Assembly (NCBI RefSeq): GCF_024347455.1
Contig: NZ_AP025483.1
Span: forward strand, 2,976,001 to 3,040,000
Source: Vibrio echinoideorum
GTDB lineage: Bacteria; Pseudomonadota; Gammaproteobacteria; Enterobacterales; Vibrionaceae
Direction: 5' to 3'
Length of the DNA stretch: 64,000 nt
Every line of letters starts with the position of its first letter. Positions within the stretch are counted from its first letter, which is position 1. Positions 9,275-18,600 of the stretch are shown piece by piece. The notes below the pieces were generated by a model. It did no database searches and was not told the origin of the DNA. It saw only the letters and a list, made by a program, of their open reading frames with translations. The translations under genes and the position numbers were made by a program.

Positions 9275-9308
9275 AAAAAGGGAGAATGCCAACGCATTCT
9301 CCCTTTTT
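9275..9308. terminator. Bidirectional terminator, arcA / lipoprotein
   Basis: A 15-bp perfect stem (AAAAAGGGAGAATGC with its complement) and a CAAC loop, with T-runs on both strands. It serves arcA from the left and the minus-strand lipoprotein gene from the right. Confidence 0.92.
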
Positions 9309-9331
9309 TATTGTTCATTGATAGGTAGGGT

Positions 9332-9775
9332 TTAGTAGACCGTATCAACCTTAACGTCTTTCTCCACCAGCCACTTCACCGTTTCACCATCTTTAAGCTC
9401 AACCGCTACATCGACCGGTTTTTCACTATCGATTTCTAGCTGCCATACAAAAGCGACTTCCCACTGAGTTTCACTGTGTGTTCTCAAATCAAGATCGTCC
9501 GCAGTCACCAACAAAGTATCCGCACCTTGCTTAACCGTGACACTCTCGACAGCAAGCGTTGCTGGTAGTTGTGAGTCTGACTCTAGGTAGATAGAACCGT
9601 GCAGCGTCTTATCTTGAGCCTCTCCAATCGTTGGCATCTTGTTCAACCAAAGGTTGCTTTTCATTGTGACTGTCGCTGCAGAGACTTCTACTTGATTATC
9701 TTGTTGCCATTCCACTTGTGGTGCAGAACAACCTGCTAATGCCACTACGCATGCGGCGAATGCTAATTTTTTCAT
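9332..9775 (-). CDS. Small lipoprotein of unknown function
   Basis: No family is recognised. The N-terminus is a lipoprotein signal: MKKLAFAACVVALAGCS, with a good lipobox (LAGC) and a Ser at +2 that favours the outer membrane. The remaining 130 residues are a single small domain of alternating strands with no catalytic motif, rather immunoglobulin-like in rhythm. The gene starts 7 bp after the arcB stop, so it is very likely co-transcribed with arcB and could have a role near that sensor, though nothing in the sequence says what. It ends at the terminator shared with arcA. Confidence 0.82.
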   Translation of the reverse strand: MKKLAFAACVVALAGCSAPQVEWQQDNQVEVSAATVTMKSNLWLNKMPTIGEAQDKTLHGSIYLESDSQLPATLAVESVTVKQGADTLLVTADDLDLRTHSETQWEVAFVWQLEIDSEKPVDVAVELKDGETVKWLVEKDVKVDTVY

Positions 9776-9782
9776 TATTCTT

Positions 9783-12188
9783 CTACCTTTGATTTAACCA
9801 ACTCTTTAAGACTTCAATGTCATTTTGGTATTCATTATTAATTTCATCGACCCAATCCGAAATGTTTTCCCACCACGCTGGCATATCGGGAGATTGAGCT
9901 TTCTGAGCGACTTGCTGTATGCGCTTCAAGCCAATTGAACCTGCTGCGCCCTTAATCTTATGCGCTTCAGAAACGATACTGTCTTGATCTTTCGCGACCA
10001 TGTTGGAGTTCAAGATTTCCATATATTCCGGCATCATATTTTCAAACATCACGATGCTATCCAAAACCGGTTTCGGCCCAACAATGTCAACATAAGACTC
10101 TAGCATATCAACATCAAGCAGAGTGGTATCAACCGAAGAAAGAACGGGCTTACTCGCTGTTACTTTCTCAGCACCTATGACTTTCTCAACACCTGCGACT
10201 TTCTCAACATCCTTTACCGTATTAATGCCCCCGGATTTCTCATTAACCTCTGGCGCATCCTCAATAAGCTCGCTGATTACGTCTTGAATGGCACGAACCG
10301 ATAGCGGCTTGCTGATCGCCTCGTCCATACCTTTCTGAAAATACTCTTGTTTGTTATTTAAAACATTCGCAGTCAATGCTACCAAAGGTGGCAATTTACT
10401 GTATTTTTCTCGGTAATACTGAGCGATGTCGAAACCTGTCATGTCTGGTAGTTGGATATCCAACAGCACCAAATCATAGTCTTTTGGATTAAAGACGATT
10501 TGCGCCTCTTTACCTGTCATCACCACCGTCACTTCGTGGCCTAAGCTTTCAAGCAATGAGCGAGCTACCGTGATATTGAGTTCAATATCTTCCACCATGA
10601 AAATCTTAAGGTTCGACTGCTTTCTCGGGGTTTTGATCAGAGCTTGAGTATCGTGATTCACCGGCACGCGAATAGAAACCGTAAAGGTGCTACCAAAACC
10701 TTCTTCACTGGTCACATCAATATCGCCTTCCATCATGTTGATCAACTGTTGGGAAACCGCAAGGCCGATCCCGGTACCGACAGCATGTAGGTTGTCCGTT
10801 CCCGATTTCACTTGGTAGTACATCGCAAAGATCTTCTCGATTTCACTTTCAGGGATACCAATCCCGGTATCCTCAACTTCCATCGTGATGTTAGCAAAAT
10901 CACCATCAATATCCGCGCTGACCGTCATTACCACACCACCATCTTTGGTGAATTTCATTGCGTTACTGACGAGATTCCACAGCACCTGTCTAAGTCGAGT
11001 GCCATCAACTTCAACTGAAGCAGGCAGATCGGACAATCTTTCTAGATCAAATCTCAACCCTTTTTGTTCTGCCATCAATGCCGAAATACTCTCAATCTCG
11101 ACAACGAAATCTTCAAAGTTAATCGGGGTTGGGAATAACTCTAGCTTGCGACGATCAAACTTATCCATATCGATAATATCGTTAAAGATATTACCTAATG
11201 TCACGGCACTAACCTTGATAGTTTGCATCTGCTTACGCTGCTCGGTCGTCAATTGACTATCCAACAACATACGACTCAGGCCGATAATACCGTTGAGTGG
11301 GGTTCTTAATTCGTGACTAATGGTTGAGATAAAGGTGGTCTTATCACGACTGGCTTTCTCTAACGACTCTTGGTGTTCTTTGCGTTCCGTAATATCACGG
11401 CCGAAGCCCACTAAGCCCAAGTGACGGCCATCTTTACTGTAGAAAGGCACCTTGCGCAGTTCGAAGTAGCTCTTACGGCCATCAGGATATTCTAGCCATT
11501 GGTCGTAGGTCAGAGCTTGATTATCAGCAAACACTTTCTTATCAGTTTCAACAACCTGTTGAGCAATCTCTTTGCTATAAACATCCCAAGGCGTTAAACC
11601 AACCAGATCTTTTTCTGTCTTGCCAGTGAGTTCTTCTACCGCACGGTTACATCCAGAGAACACACCATCTTCGTTGCGATAGTAAATAAGGTCGGGAGAG
11701 GCGTCGATAAACGAGCGCAGCAGCGCAGTACGCTCAGCCAATTCAAGCTGAGTTCGTTCACGTTGGAATACTTCATTCTCGAGATCATGCATCGCTTCAG
11801 CACGCGCTTCTTCGGCTTTTTCACGCTCTTCAATTTCTTGATTAAGCTTCTCGATATTAAGCTGTAATTTATTATTGAGCTCTTGGTCTCGTTCACGCAT
11901 ATCGCCAAGCTTAGACACTAGCTTCGCCAACCTTTGACGAGACTCTTCCAGTTGGTCAACAACCACTGACAAGAAATAAACCGCCCAAGGTGTAATCACT
12001 AAACCGAAGAAAACAGAGCGGACAATGTCGATATCATCAACATTACCTTTGAGTGCGAGGGTAATACCAACTTGCACAACAACAGCGAGGGCAACAAGCG
12101 CTAAGGCGAGTAAGATAGAAAAGCGGACAATCCCCAGTTTTACGAGTAGATCCACGTAATACTGAGCGAGATTTTTCATGGGTTTCAT
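9783..12188 (-). CDS. arcB: Hybrid sensor kinase ArcB
   Basis: ArcB senses the quinone pool and phosphorylates ArcA by a His-Asp-His-Asp relay. In order: two membrane helices (about 22-47 and 57-77), a coiled-coil linker (80-155), a PAS domain (about 155-270), a HisKA/HATPase kinase with H292 in ISHELRTPL and the GIGIP and GTGIGL loops, a receiver with the aspartate in LVLLDIQLPDMTG, and an HPt domain with H743 in AHKIKGAAGS. C180 is conserved but the second redox cysteine of E. coli (C241) is Tyr here, and I see no other cysteine in the protein. The linker before HPt contains a repeated VEKV(A/I)G motif. GGAGCGC sets the start at 12188. The lipoprotein gene follows closely. Confidence 0.97.
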   Translation of the reverse strand: MKPMKNLAQYYVDLLVKLGIVRFSILLALALVALAVVVQVGITLALKGNVDDIDIVRSVFFGLVITPWAVYFLSVVVDQLEESRQRLAKLVSKLGDMRERDQELNNKLQLNIEKLNQEIEEREKAEEARAEAMHDLENEVFQRERTQLELAERTALLRSFIDASPDLIYYRNEDGVFSGCNRAVEELTGKTEKDLVGLTPWDVYSKEIAQQVVETDKKVFADNQALTYDQWLEYPDGRKSYFELRKVPFYSKDGRHLGLVGFGRDITERKEHQESLEKASRDKTTFISTISHELRTPLNGIIGLSRMLLDSQLTTEQRKQMQTIKVSAVTLGNIFNDIIDMDKFDRRKLELFPTPINFEDFVVEIESISALMAEQKGLRFDLERLSDLPASVEVDGTRLRQVLWNLVSNAMKFTKDGGVVMTVSADIDGDFANITMEVEDTGIGIPESEIEKIFAMYYQVKSGTDNLHAVGTGIGLAVSQQLINMMEGDIDVTSEEGFGSTFTVSIRVPVNHDTQALIKTPRKQSNLKIFMVEDIELNITVARSLLESLGHEVTVVMTGKEAQIVFNPKDYDLVLLDIQLPDMTGFDIAQYYREKYSKLPPLVALTANVLNNKQEYFQKGMDEAISKPLSVRAIQDVISELIEDAPEVNEKSGGINTVKDVEKVAGVEKVIGAEKVTASKPVLSSVDTTLLDVDMLESYVDIVGPKPVLDSIVMFENMMPEYMEILNSNMVAKDQDSIVSEAHKIKGAAGSIGLKRIQQVAQKAQSPDMPAWWENISDWVDEINNEYQNDIEVLKSWLNQR
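10162..10209. repeat. 18-bp coding repeat in arcB linker
   Basis: About two and a half copies of an 18-bp unit (ACTTTCTCAGCACCTATG and variants) encode a six-residue VEKVAG-like repeat between the ArcB receiver and HPt domains. Being a multiple of three, copy changes would only lengthen or shorten the linker. Confidence 0.8.
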
Positions 12189-12378
12189 TTAGCGCTCCAT
12201 GCGATAAGACTAGCAACATTCTACCCTGTTTGAAGATGGGAGGTAAGCTAGCTACATCACACGCAGCAAGAGATCCGCAGCAATATCATGGTTAACCAGT
12301 CAATATAGCGTTAACCAATCAATATAATGTTAATCCAGCAAAAACAGATAGATTAACCAAATCAAAGACTTTATAGAG

Positions 12379-14130
12379 TTAGTTGATTGAAGAAGGATGA
12401 ACCATCGAACGATTTCGGCCATCTGATTTAGCTTGATAGAGTGCGCTGTCTGCCATGGCAACCGCTGACTCCATTTCGTCATCAGGCGTCGGAATATAAG
12501 AGATGATTCCAATACTTACAGTGATGAATTCAGAGACCGTGGACTCTTCATGTATAAGCGCTAACTTATGGACTTCTTCATGAATGCGCTTTGCGACCAA
12601 CAATGCGCCATCCGTTGTCGTATTTGGCAGAATAAAGCCGAACTCTTCCCCACCATAACGAGCCACACAATCCGATGAACGACTGAGTACTTGTTTGAAT
12701 GCTTGTGAAACTTGAATTAGCGCGTCATCACCTTGCTGGTGTCCATAAAAGTCGTTATACCCTTTAAAGAAATCGATATCGCATAACATGATCGTCAATG
12801 GCAATTTTTCGCGCACATGGTAATGCCACAATGTCGACAACTGCTCATCAAAACGACGTCGGTTAGACACCTGAGTTAAGCTATCCATAAAACTGAGGCG
12901 CTCAAGCTCAAGGTTAGCCTCTTCAAGCTTCTGTTCAGCTAAATAGCGCTCGGTGATATCTCGAGCCATGATCAACACACCATTGGTGCTCGAAGCCGGA
13001 TCTCTAAAGGGTGATTTGACTACGTCATACCAAGTAAACTCTCCATCACTCGAAACCACTTTGTCGATATAACGTAGCGATTTACCTTGATGAAGTACTT
13101 GGTCATCGGTCTTCGAAATGCGCATATAAATGCTATTTGGCACCACATCTTGTAAGCGTTTACCGACTAAGTCACTGACTTCCGATATACCAAGAGCCGC
13201 CACAAATGGCTTATTACACGCTTGGTAAACCATATTTTCGTTAAAGATACCAATGGAGTCAGGGCTAGCTTCTAAGATGTTTTGTAAAATGGTGTCTCGT
13301 TGTGCAAGGGCGACTTCGGTATCTTTTCGCTTTTCCATTTCACCACGCAGTTTTTGCTGCATGTCATGCCAATCCGTCACATCGTGACTGATCGACAGCG
13401 TGCCAATCGTTCCTCCATCTTGGGAGAGTAGAACACTTTGATAGGTTTCAAGAAGGCAACCCTTGCCGTCTTGATCTGTGGTCCACGACCGTTCACTCAC
13501 ACGACCTTTTAATACCCCACCAGAAACACTCAAGGTGCCTTCATCTGGGCGACCATGCCAAAACTTTTTAAATGAACGATTACTCGCAACCAATTCACCT
13601 TTTTGATCTTTTACATAGATAAGCTCAGATAAAGAATCCAAAGCCGTGCGAGCGATATTAAGTTCACGAACTTCTTGGGACAGTTCATCGTTAGTGTTTT
13701 TGTAGGGCGAGGCATGAATCATCCAAGCTCTTTTGTTTCTAAAGTGGATCTTACGACCCACCAAATTGATCTTAAAAGAATCAAATTCAGAAAGTGCCCA
13801 AAATGAGATCTGCTCAAACGATCGAGAATGAATGTGATTAGTTAGGTAGTGGCGAAAGCTGTTCTCACTCTCCACGGTAGGGAAGCGAAAGTTAACGCCA
13901 ATCTGGCGGATACCGAGTAATTGCATGGCTTGGAGATTGGCATACAAAATTTCACCACTTCGTACATCAACAAAGTACAGTGGCGATGGAGTAGAGAGTA
14001 AAAGTTTTTCAATATGCGACTGATAACGTGAAGAAAGATGCCAGCAGATGAGAGCAATCAGCAATACGATCACGATATAAATACCGTAGCCATACGCCTT
14101 GTCCCACAACCAAGTCATTACCAGTTCCAT
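12379..14130 (-). CDS. PAS-GGDEF diguanylate cyclase
   Basis: This is a membrane-anchored enzyme predicted to make cyclic di-GMP from two GTP. It has one N-terminal membrane helix (about 15-32), then PAS-like regions (about 40-130, 165-265, 285-400, the last ending in the usual DITER), a short coiled coil, and a GGDEF domain (about 410-575). The active site GGEEF is at 493-497 and the metal-binding DIDFFKGYND is intact. RSSD at 484-487, exactly five residues before GGEEF, is the product-inhibition I-site. No EAL domain follows. GAGAG precedes the ATG at 14130. The gene lies between yhcC and arcB with about 90 and 190 bp gaps, so co-transcription is uncertain. What the PAS domains sense is unknown. 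Confidence 0.92.
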   Translation of the reverse strand: MELVMTWLWDKAYGYGIYIVIVLLIALICWHLSSRYQSHIEKLLLSTPSPLYFVDVRSGEILYANLQAMQLLGIRQIGVNFRFPTVESENSFRHYLTNHIHSRSFEQISFWALSEFDSFKINLVGRKIHFRNKRAWMIHASPYKNTNDELSQEVRELNIARTALDSLSELIYVKDQKGELVASNRSFKKFWHGRPDEGTLSVSGGVLKGRVSERSWTTDQDGKGCLLETYQSVLLSQDGGTIGTLSISHDVTDWHDMQQKLRGEMEKRKDTEVALAQRDTILQNILEASPDSIGIFNENMVYQACNKPFVAALGISEVSDLVGKRLQDVVPNSIYMRISKTDDQVLHQGKSLRYIDKVVSSDGEFTWYDVVKSPFRDPASSTNGVLIMARDITERYLAEQKLEEANLELERLSFMDSLTQVSNRRRFDEQLSTLWHYHVREKLPLTIMLCDIDFFKGYNDFYGHQQGDDALIQVSQAFKQVLSRSSDCVARYGGEEFGFILPNTTTDGALLVAKRIHEEVHKLALIHEESTVSEFITVSIGIISYIPTPDDEMESAVAMADSALYQAKSDGRNRSMVHPSSIN

Positions 14131-14218
14131 TAACTCTCAATCTATACCATAAAATCTGTGAGGGAAATGTTACCACTATTTGTTGGTTTTATCTGCTGTT
14201 ACCGACTTTCACCTATTT

Positions 14219-15161
14219 CTATAGATTAGCGCTATTTAGTACAGGTAATGTGTACTCGAAAGCCGTACCTGTTTTAATACCTTGCGCACCGGTTTTATCA
14301 AGCGCACGACCAATTTCTGTCATCGCTAACCAGCGGTTTTCACACCATAACGGAGAAAGAAGAGTCGGGCGACGAGCGGCTGAAGAGACACGATGGTAAA
14401 CCACATTCGCTGGCGTACTCTGTATGATTTCACTGGCGATATCAATGTACTCTTCCAAAGTCGGAGCTTCGAGTTTGCCAGCTTTCCAAGCTTTAGCCAT
14501 GGTACTACCCTCAACAATATGAAGGCCGTGAAGCTTGATACCATCAGTGCCAACGGCTAACACCTTGTCTAACGTTTCAAGATTATCGGCTTTGGTTTCT
14601 TTTGGCAGGCCGACAATAAGATGCGTACACACTTTGATACCTAAAGCTCGTGCGCGCTGAGTGATCGTTTCATACACCGTAAAATCATGACCACGATTAA
14701 TCCGTTTCAGAGTGTTGTCATTGGCTGTTTGCAAACCAAGTTCAAGCCAAATCTCATAGCCTTGCTCAACGTAACCCGCTAAAAGTTCTAATACTGAGTC
14801 CGGTACGCAGTCTGGCCTTGTCCCAACACAAAGACCTACGATATCGGCACCTGGTGCTTTAAGCGCCTCTTCATACATATTTTTAAGCACTTGTACTTCA
14901 GCATAGGTGCTGGTGTACGCCTGAAAATAGGCGAGATACTTCTTCGCTCGCGCGATCTTTTAACTGATCAGCAATACTTTGAATTTGAGTTTGTTCGTCG
15001 GAAAATGAAGCGACATTACAAAAGGTACATCCACCCCGACCTATCGTTCCGTCTCTATTTGGGCAGCTAAAACCACCATGAAGTGTCAGCTTATGAACCT
15101 TCTCACCGTAACGACGCTGAAGATCTTGGCCGATAGTATTAACCAACTCGTGTAATTGCAT
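14219..15161 (-). pseudogene. yhcC: Frameshifted radical SAM protein YhcC
   Basis: The gene encodes a TIGR01212-type radical SAM protein in two frames. The N-terminal part (15161 to about 14935) has LTLHGGFSCPNRDG and the cluster motif GGCTFCNVASF, then runs out of frame to a stop at 14898. The rest continues in another frame with YLAYFQAYTSTYAEV, IVGLCVGTRPDCVPD, GLQTANDNTLKRINRGHDF and SSAARRPTLLSPLWCENRW. The shift lies at 14931-14947, where one 17-bp segment fits the family in both frames. Two adjacent copies would give one open frame of 319 residues, against about 309 in E. coli. It is therefore either a slippage mutation or a collapsed repeat in the assembly. Its place beside arcB and gltB matches E. 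coli. Confidence 0.9.
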
Positions 15162-15690
15162 ATTTTCAAAGTGCTCAGTAAATAAGAATGAATATCAGTC
15201 TTTTTTTGAAAAAAAATTACATCCCTGCAAAATTCGACCAATTAGTTTACGCAAGGCTTTTTGCGAGCAACCTATCAAATATCAATAAACATGCAAAAAA
15301 TCGGCTCTATTTGCCTAATGTTGCACATTTGTTGGGCATTAAATTCAAAATAAAACGAAAAAAATGGTCTACATGGGTCAACTTTCATTGCAATTCGCCT
15401 AGACAAAATTGTAGGATACTTACACATATTGGCTGTTTTTGAGTATTTACTTACAACGAAAACTTGTTAATAAGTCGGTGATACCCATATCCCACCTATA
15501 TAAACCACTAGTTTGTGGTTAAAAATAAACGGATATCACTAAGGATTGTTTTTCTCGCAATACTTTTCCTGCGAGATACGGAAAGGATTCAAACCGCCAG
15601 CATAGGCAGGTTTAGACCCATAAATATAAAAGGACAAGGCTGACTTTATACAAATAAGTTGCGCCTAGATTTAACTGGAAGGATGTATCT
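15162..15690 (+). promoter_or_regulatory. Upstream region and structured leader of first glt operon
   Basis: No gene is supported in this 529-bp gap. Close to gltB two hairpins are visible on the plus strand: CTCGCA/TGCGAG (15554-15575) and AAACCGCC/GGCaGGTTT (15591-15613). They lie 80-140 bp before the start codon, so they are probably in the mRNA leader. I cannot assign them to a known riboswitch class, and neither has a T-run. GGAAGG ahead of 15691 is the ribosome site. Confidence 0.45.
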
Positions 15691-18600
15691 ATGGTAGATC
15701 AAGAGCAGAACTCACAGGGTCTGTATACTCCTGAATTGGAGCATGACGCTTGTGGTATCGGTTTTGTTGCTCATCTTAAGAATCGCAAATCTCATGATGT
15801 AGTAACTCAAGCACTCGATATGCTTGCACGTATGGAACACCGTGGCGGCCAAGGCTGCGATCCGTGTTCTGGTGATGGTGCAGGTATCCTGCTACAGAAG
15901 CCTCACGAATTCTTACTAGAAGAAGCCGTTAAGCTTGGAATTAAACTGCCATCTTTTGAAAAATATGGTGTTGGTGTTGTACTTTTCCCTAAAGATGAAC
16001 ACAAACGTGCACAGTGTCGTGACATTTTAGAACGCAATGCACAGCGCCTAGAGTTAGAAGTTATCGGTTACCGTGAACTTCCAACTGACAATTCAATGAT
16101 TGGTGCTGACCCACTAAGCACTGAACCTCAATTTGAACACGTCTTTATCTCTGGCGGCCCTGGTATTACACCAGAAGAGCTTGAGCGAAAACTGTATGTT
16201 CTACGTAACTACACTGTTCGTGTATGCCTAGAAAGCGTGTCAAACATTGGTGATGACTTCTACATCAACTCTATGTCTTACAAGACATTAGTGTACAAAG
16301 GTCAGCTAACAACAGAACAAGTTCCTCAGTACTTCCTAGATCTGCAAAACCCAACCATGGTGACAGCTCTAGCACTAGTACACTCTCGCTTCTCTACCAA
16401 TACATTCCCACGTTGGCGTCTAGCTCAGCCTTTCCGTTACATCGCGCACAATGGCGAAATTAATACGGTTCGCGGTAACTTAAACTGGATGAAAGCGCGT
16501 GAAGCGATCCTTGAATCGGATCTCTTCACACAAGCTGAAATCGACATGCTGCTTCCTATCTGTCAGGAAGGTAGTTCGGATTCATCAAACTTCGATATGG
16601 CGCTTGAGCTACTTGTTCTTTCAGGTCGTACTCTGCCGCATGCATTGATGATGATGATCCCTGAAGCATGGCAAGAAAACAAAAACATGGATCCAACTCG
16701 TCGTGCGTTCTACCAGTACCACGCGAACGTAATGGAACCATGGGATGGCCCGGCATCAGTATGTTTCACCGATGGTGTTCAAGTTGGTGCAACACTTGAC
16801 CGTAACGGTCTACGCCCTTCTCGCTACACAGTGACAAAAGACGACTTCCTAGTAATGGCGTCTGAGTCTGGCGTAGTAGAAATCGCACCAGAAAACGTTG
16901 AATACCGTGGTCGTCTGCAGCCTGGTCGTATCTTCGTTGCTGACCTTGAGCAAGGCCGCATCATTTCTGATGAAGAAGTGAAAGACGGTATCGCTAAATC
17001 TCAACCCTACGAGAAATGGGTTGAAGAGAATCTTCTGAGCCTGAAAAAGCTACCAGATGCGAGCAACGAGTTTAACCAACCTTCTCCAGAGAAACTGCTA
17101 CACAAACAACAATCGTTTGGTGTGAGCTCTGAAGAAGTAAACGAAATCATTCTCCCTCTTGCAAAAACAGGCTACGAGCCACTTTCTGCAATGGGTGCTG
17201 ACTGGCCGCTCGCGATTCTTTCTCATCAATCGCAGCACCTTTCAAACTACTTCAAACAGCTGTTTGCACAAGTAACTAACCCGCCGATCGACCCGATTCG
17301 TGAGCGTATGGTTATGTCTCTGAATACTTACCTAGGTAAAGATCAGAACCTACTTGCTGAAACACCTGAACACTGTCAAAAAGTGGAACTTGAGTCTCCT
17401 GTTCTTTCTAACTCTGAGCTAGAAAAACTGCGTGCAATCGATAATGAGCACCTTCAGTCGAAGACGCTGGATATCGTATTCCAAGCGAACGGAGACCAAG
17501 GTAAGTTAGAGCGCGCACTTAAACGTATCTGCCAATACGCTGAAGATGCAGTGATTGACGGCTACTCTATCATTCTACTGACTGACCGTGCGGTTAACTC
17601 AAACCACGCCGCTATCCCAGCAATGCTGGCTGTTGGCGCAGTTCACCACCATCTAATCCGCAAGGGCTTACGAGCTAAGTGTGACATCGTAGTTGAAACG
17701 GGCGATGCTCGTGAAACTCACCACTTTGCAACGCTTATCGGTTACGGTGCGAACGCAGTTAACCCATACCTAGTTATCGAAACGATTGTTGAACTGCAAC
17801 GTACTAAAAAGCTAGATCCAAACGTACACCCACGTGAGTTATTCGATAACTACCGTAAAGGTGTGAACGGCGGTCTACTGAAGATCTTCTCTAAGATGGG
17901 GATCTCTACGCTGCAGTCTTACCACGGTGCACAAATCTTTGAAGCACTTGGTGTGAGCAAATCAGTGGTTGAAAAATACTTCACGGGTACTGTTTCTCGT
18001 ATCCAAGGTCTAACGATCGATGATATCGCACGAGAAGTACTGGTTCGCCACCGTGTTGGTTACCCTGCTCGTGAAATCCCAGCTCAGATCCTTGATGTTG
18101 GCGGTGTTTACCAGTGGAAACAACGTGGTGAGAAACACTTATTTAACCCAGAAACCATTTCTCTACTTCAAGAGTCGACGCGTAACAAAGATTACGGCCA
18201 ATTCAAGAAATACGCTAAAGCAGTCGATGACCAAGGCGACAACGCAGCAACGCTACGTAGCCAACTTGATTTCATCAAGAATCCAGCGGGTTCAGTTCCT
18301 TTAGCTGAAGTAGAACCAATCGAAAAAATCCTTAAGCGTTTTGCTACTGGTGCAATGAGCTTTGGCTCTATCTCGCATGAGGCTCACTCAACACTCGCTG
18401 TTGCAATGAACCGCATTGGCGCGAAGTCGAACTCAGGTGAAGGTGGTGAAGATCCAGCACGTTTCGAACGCAAAGAAAACGGCGACTGGGAACGTTCAGC
18501 AATCAAACAGGTGGCTTCTGGCCGCTTTGGTGTAACGTCTTACTACCTATCTAACGCTGATGAGCTTCAAATCAAGATGGCTCAAGGTGCGAAACCTGGT

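Noticed and set aside
15188..15442. 84-codon frame upstream of first gltB
   Set aside because: Very AT-rich, no ribosome site, no recognisable motif; probably chance in AT-rich DNA.
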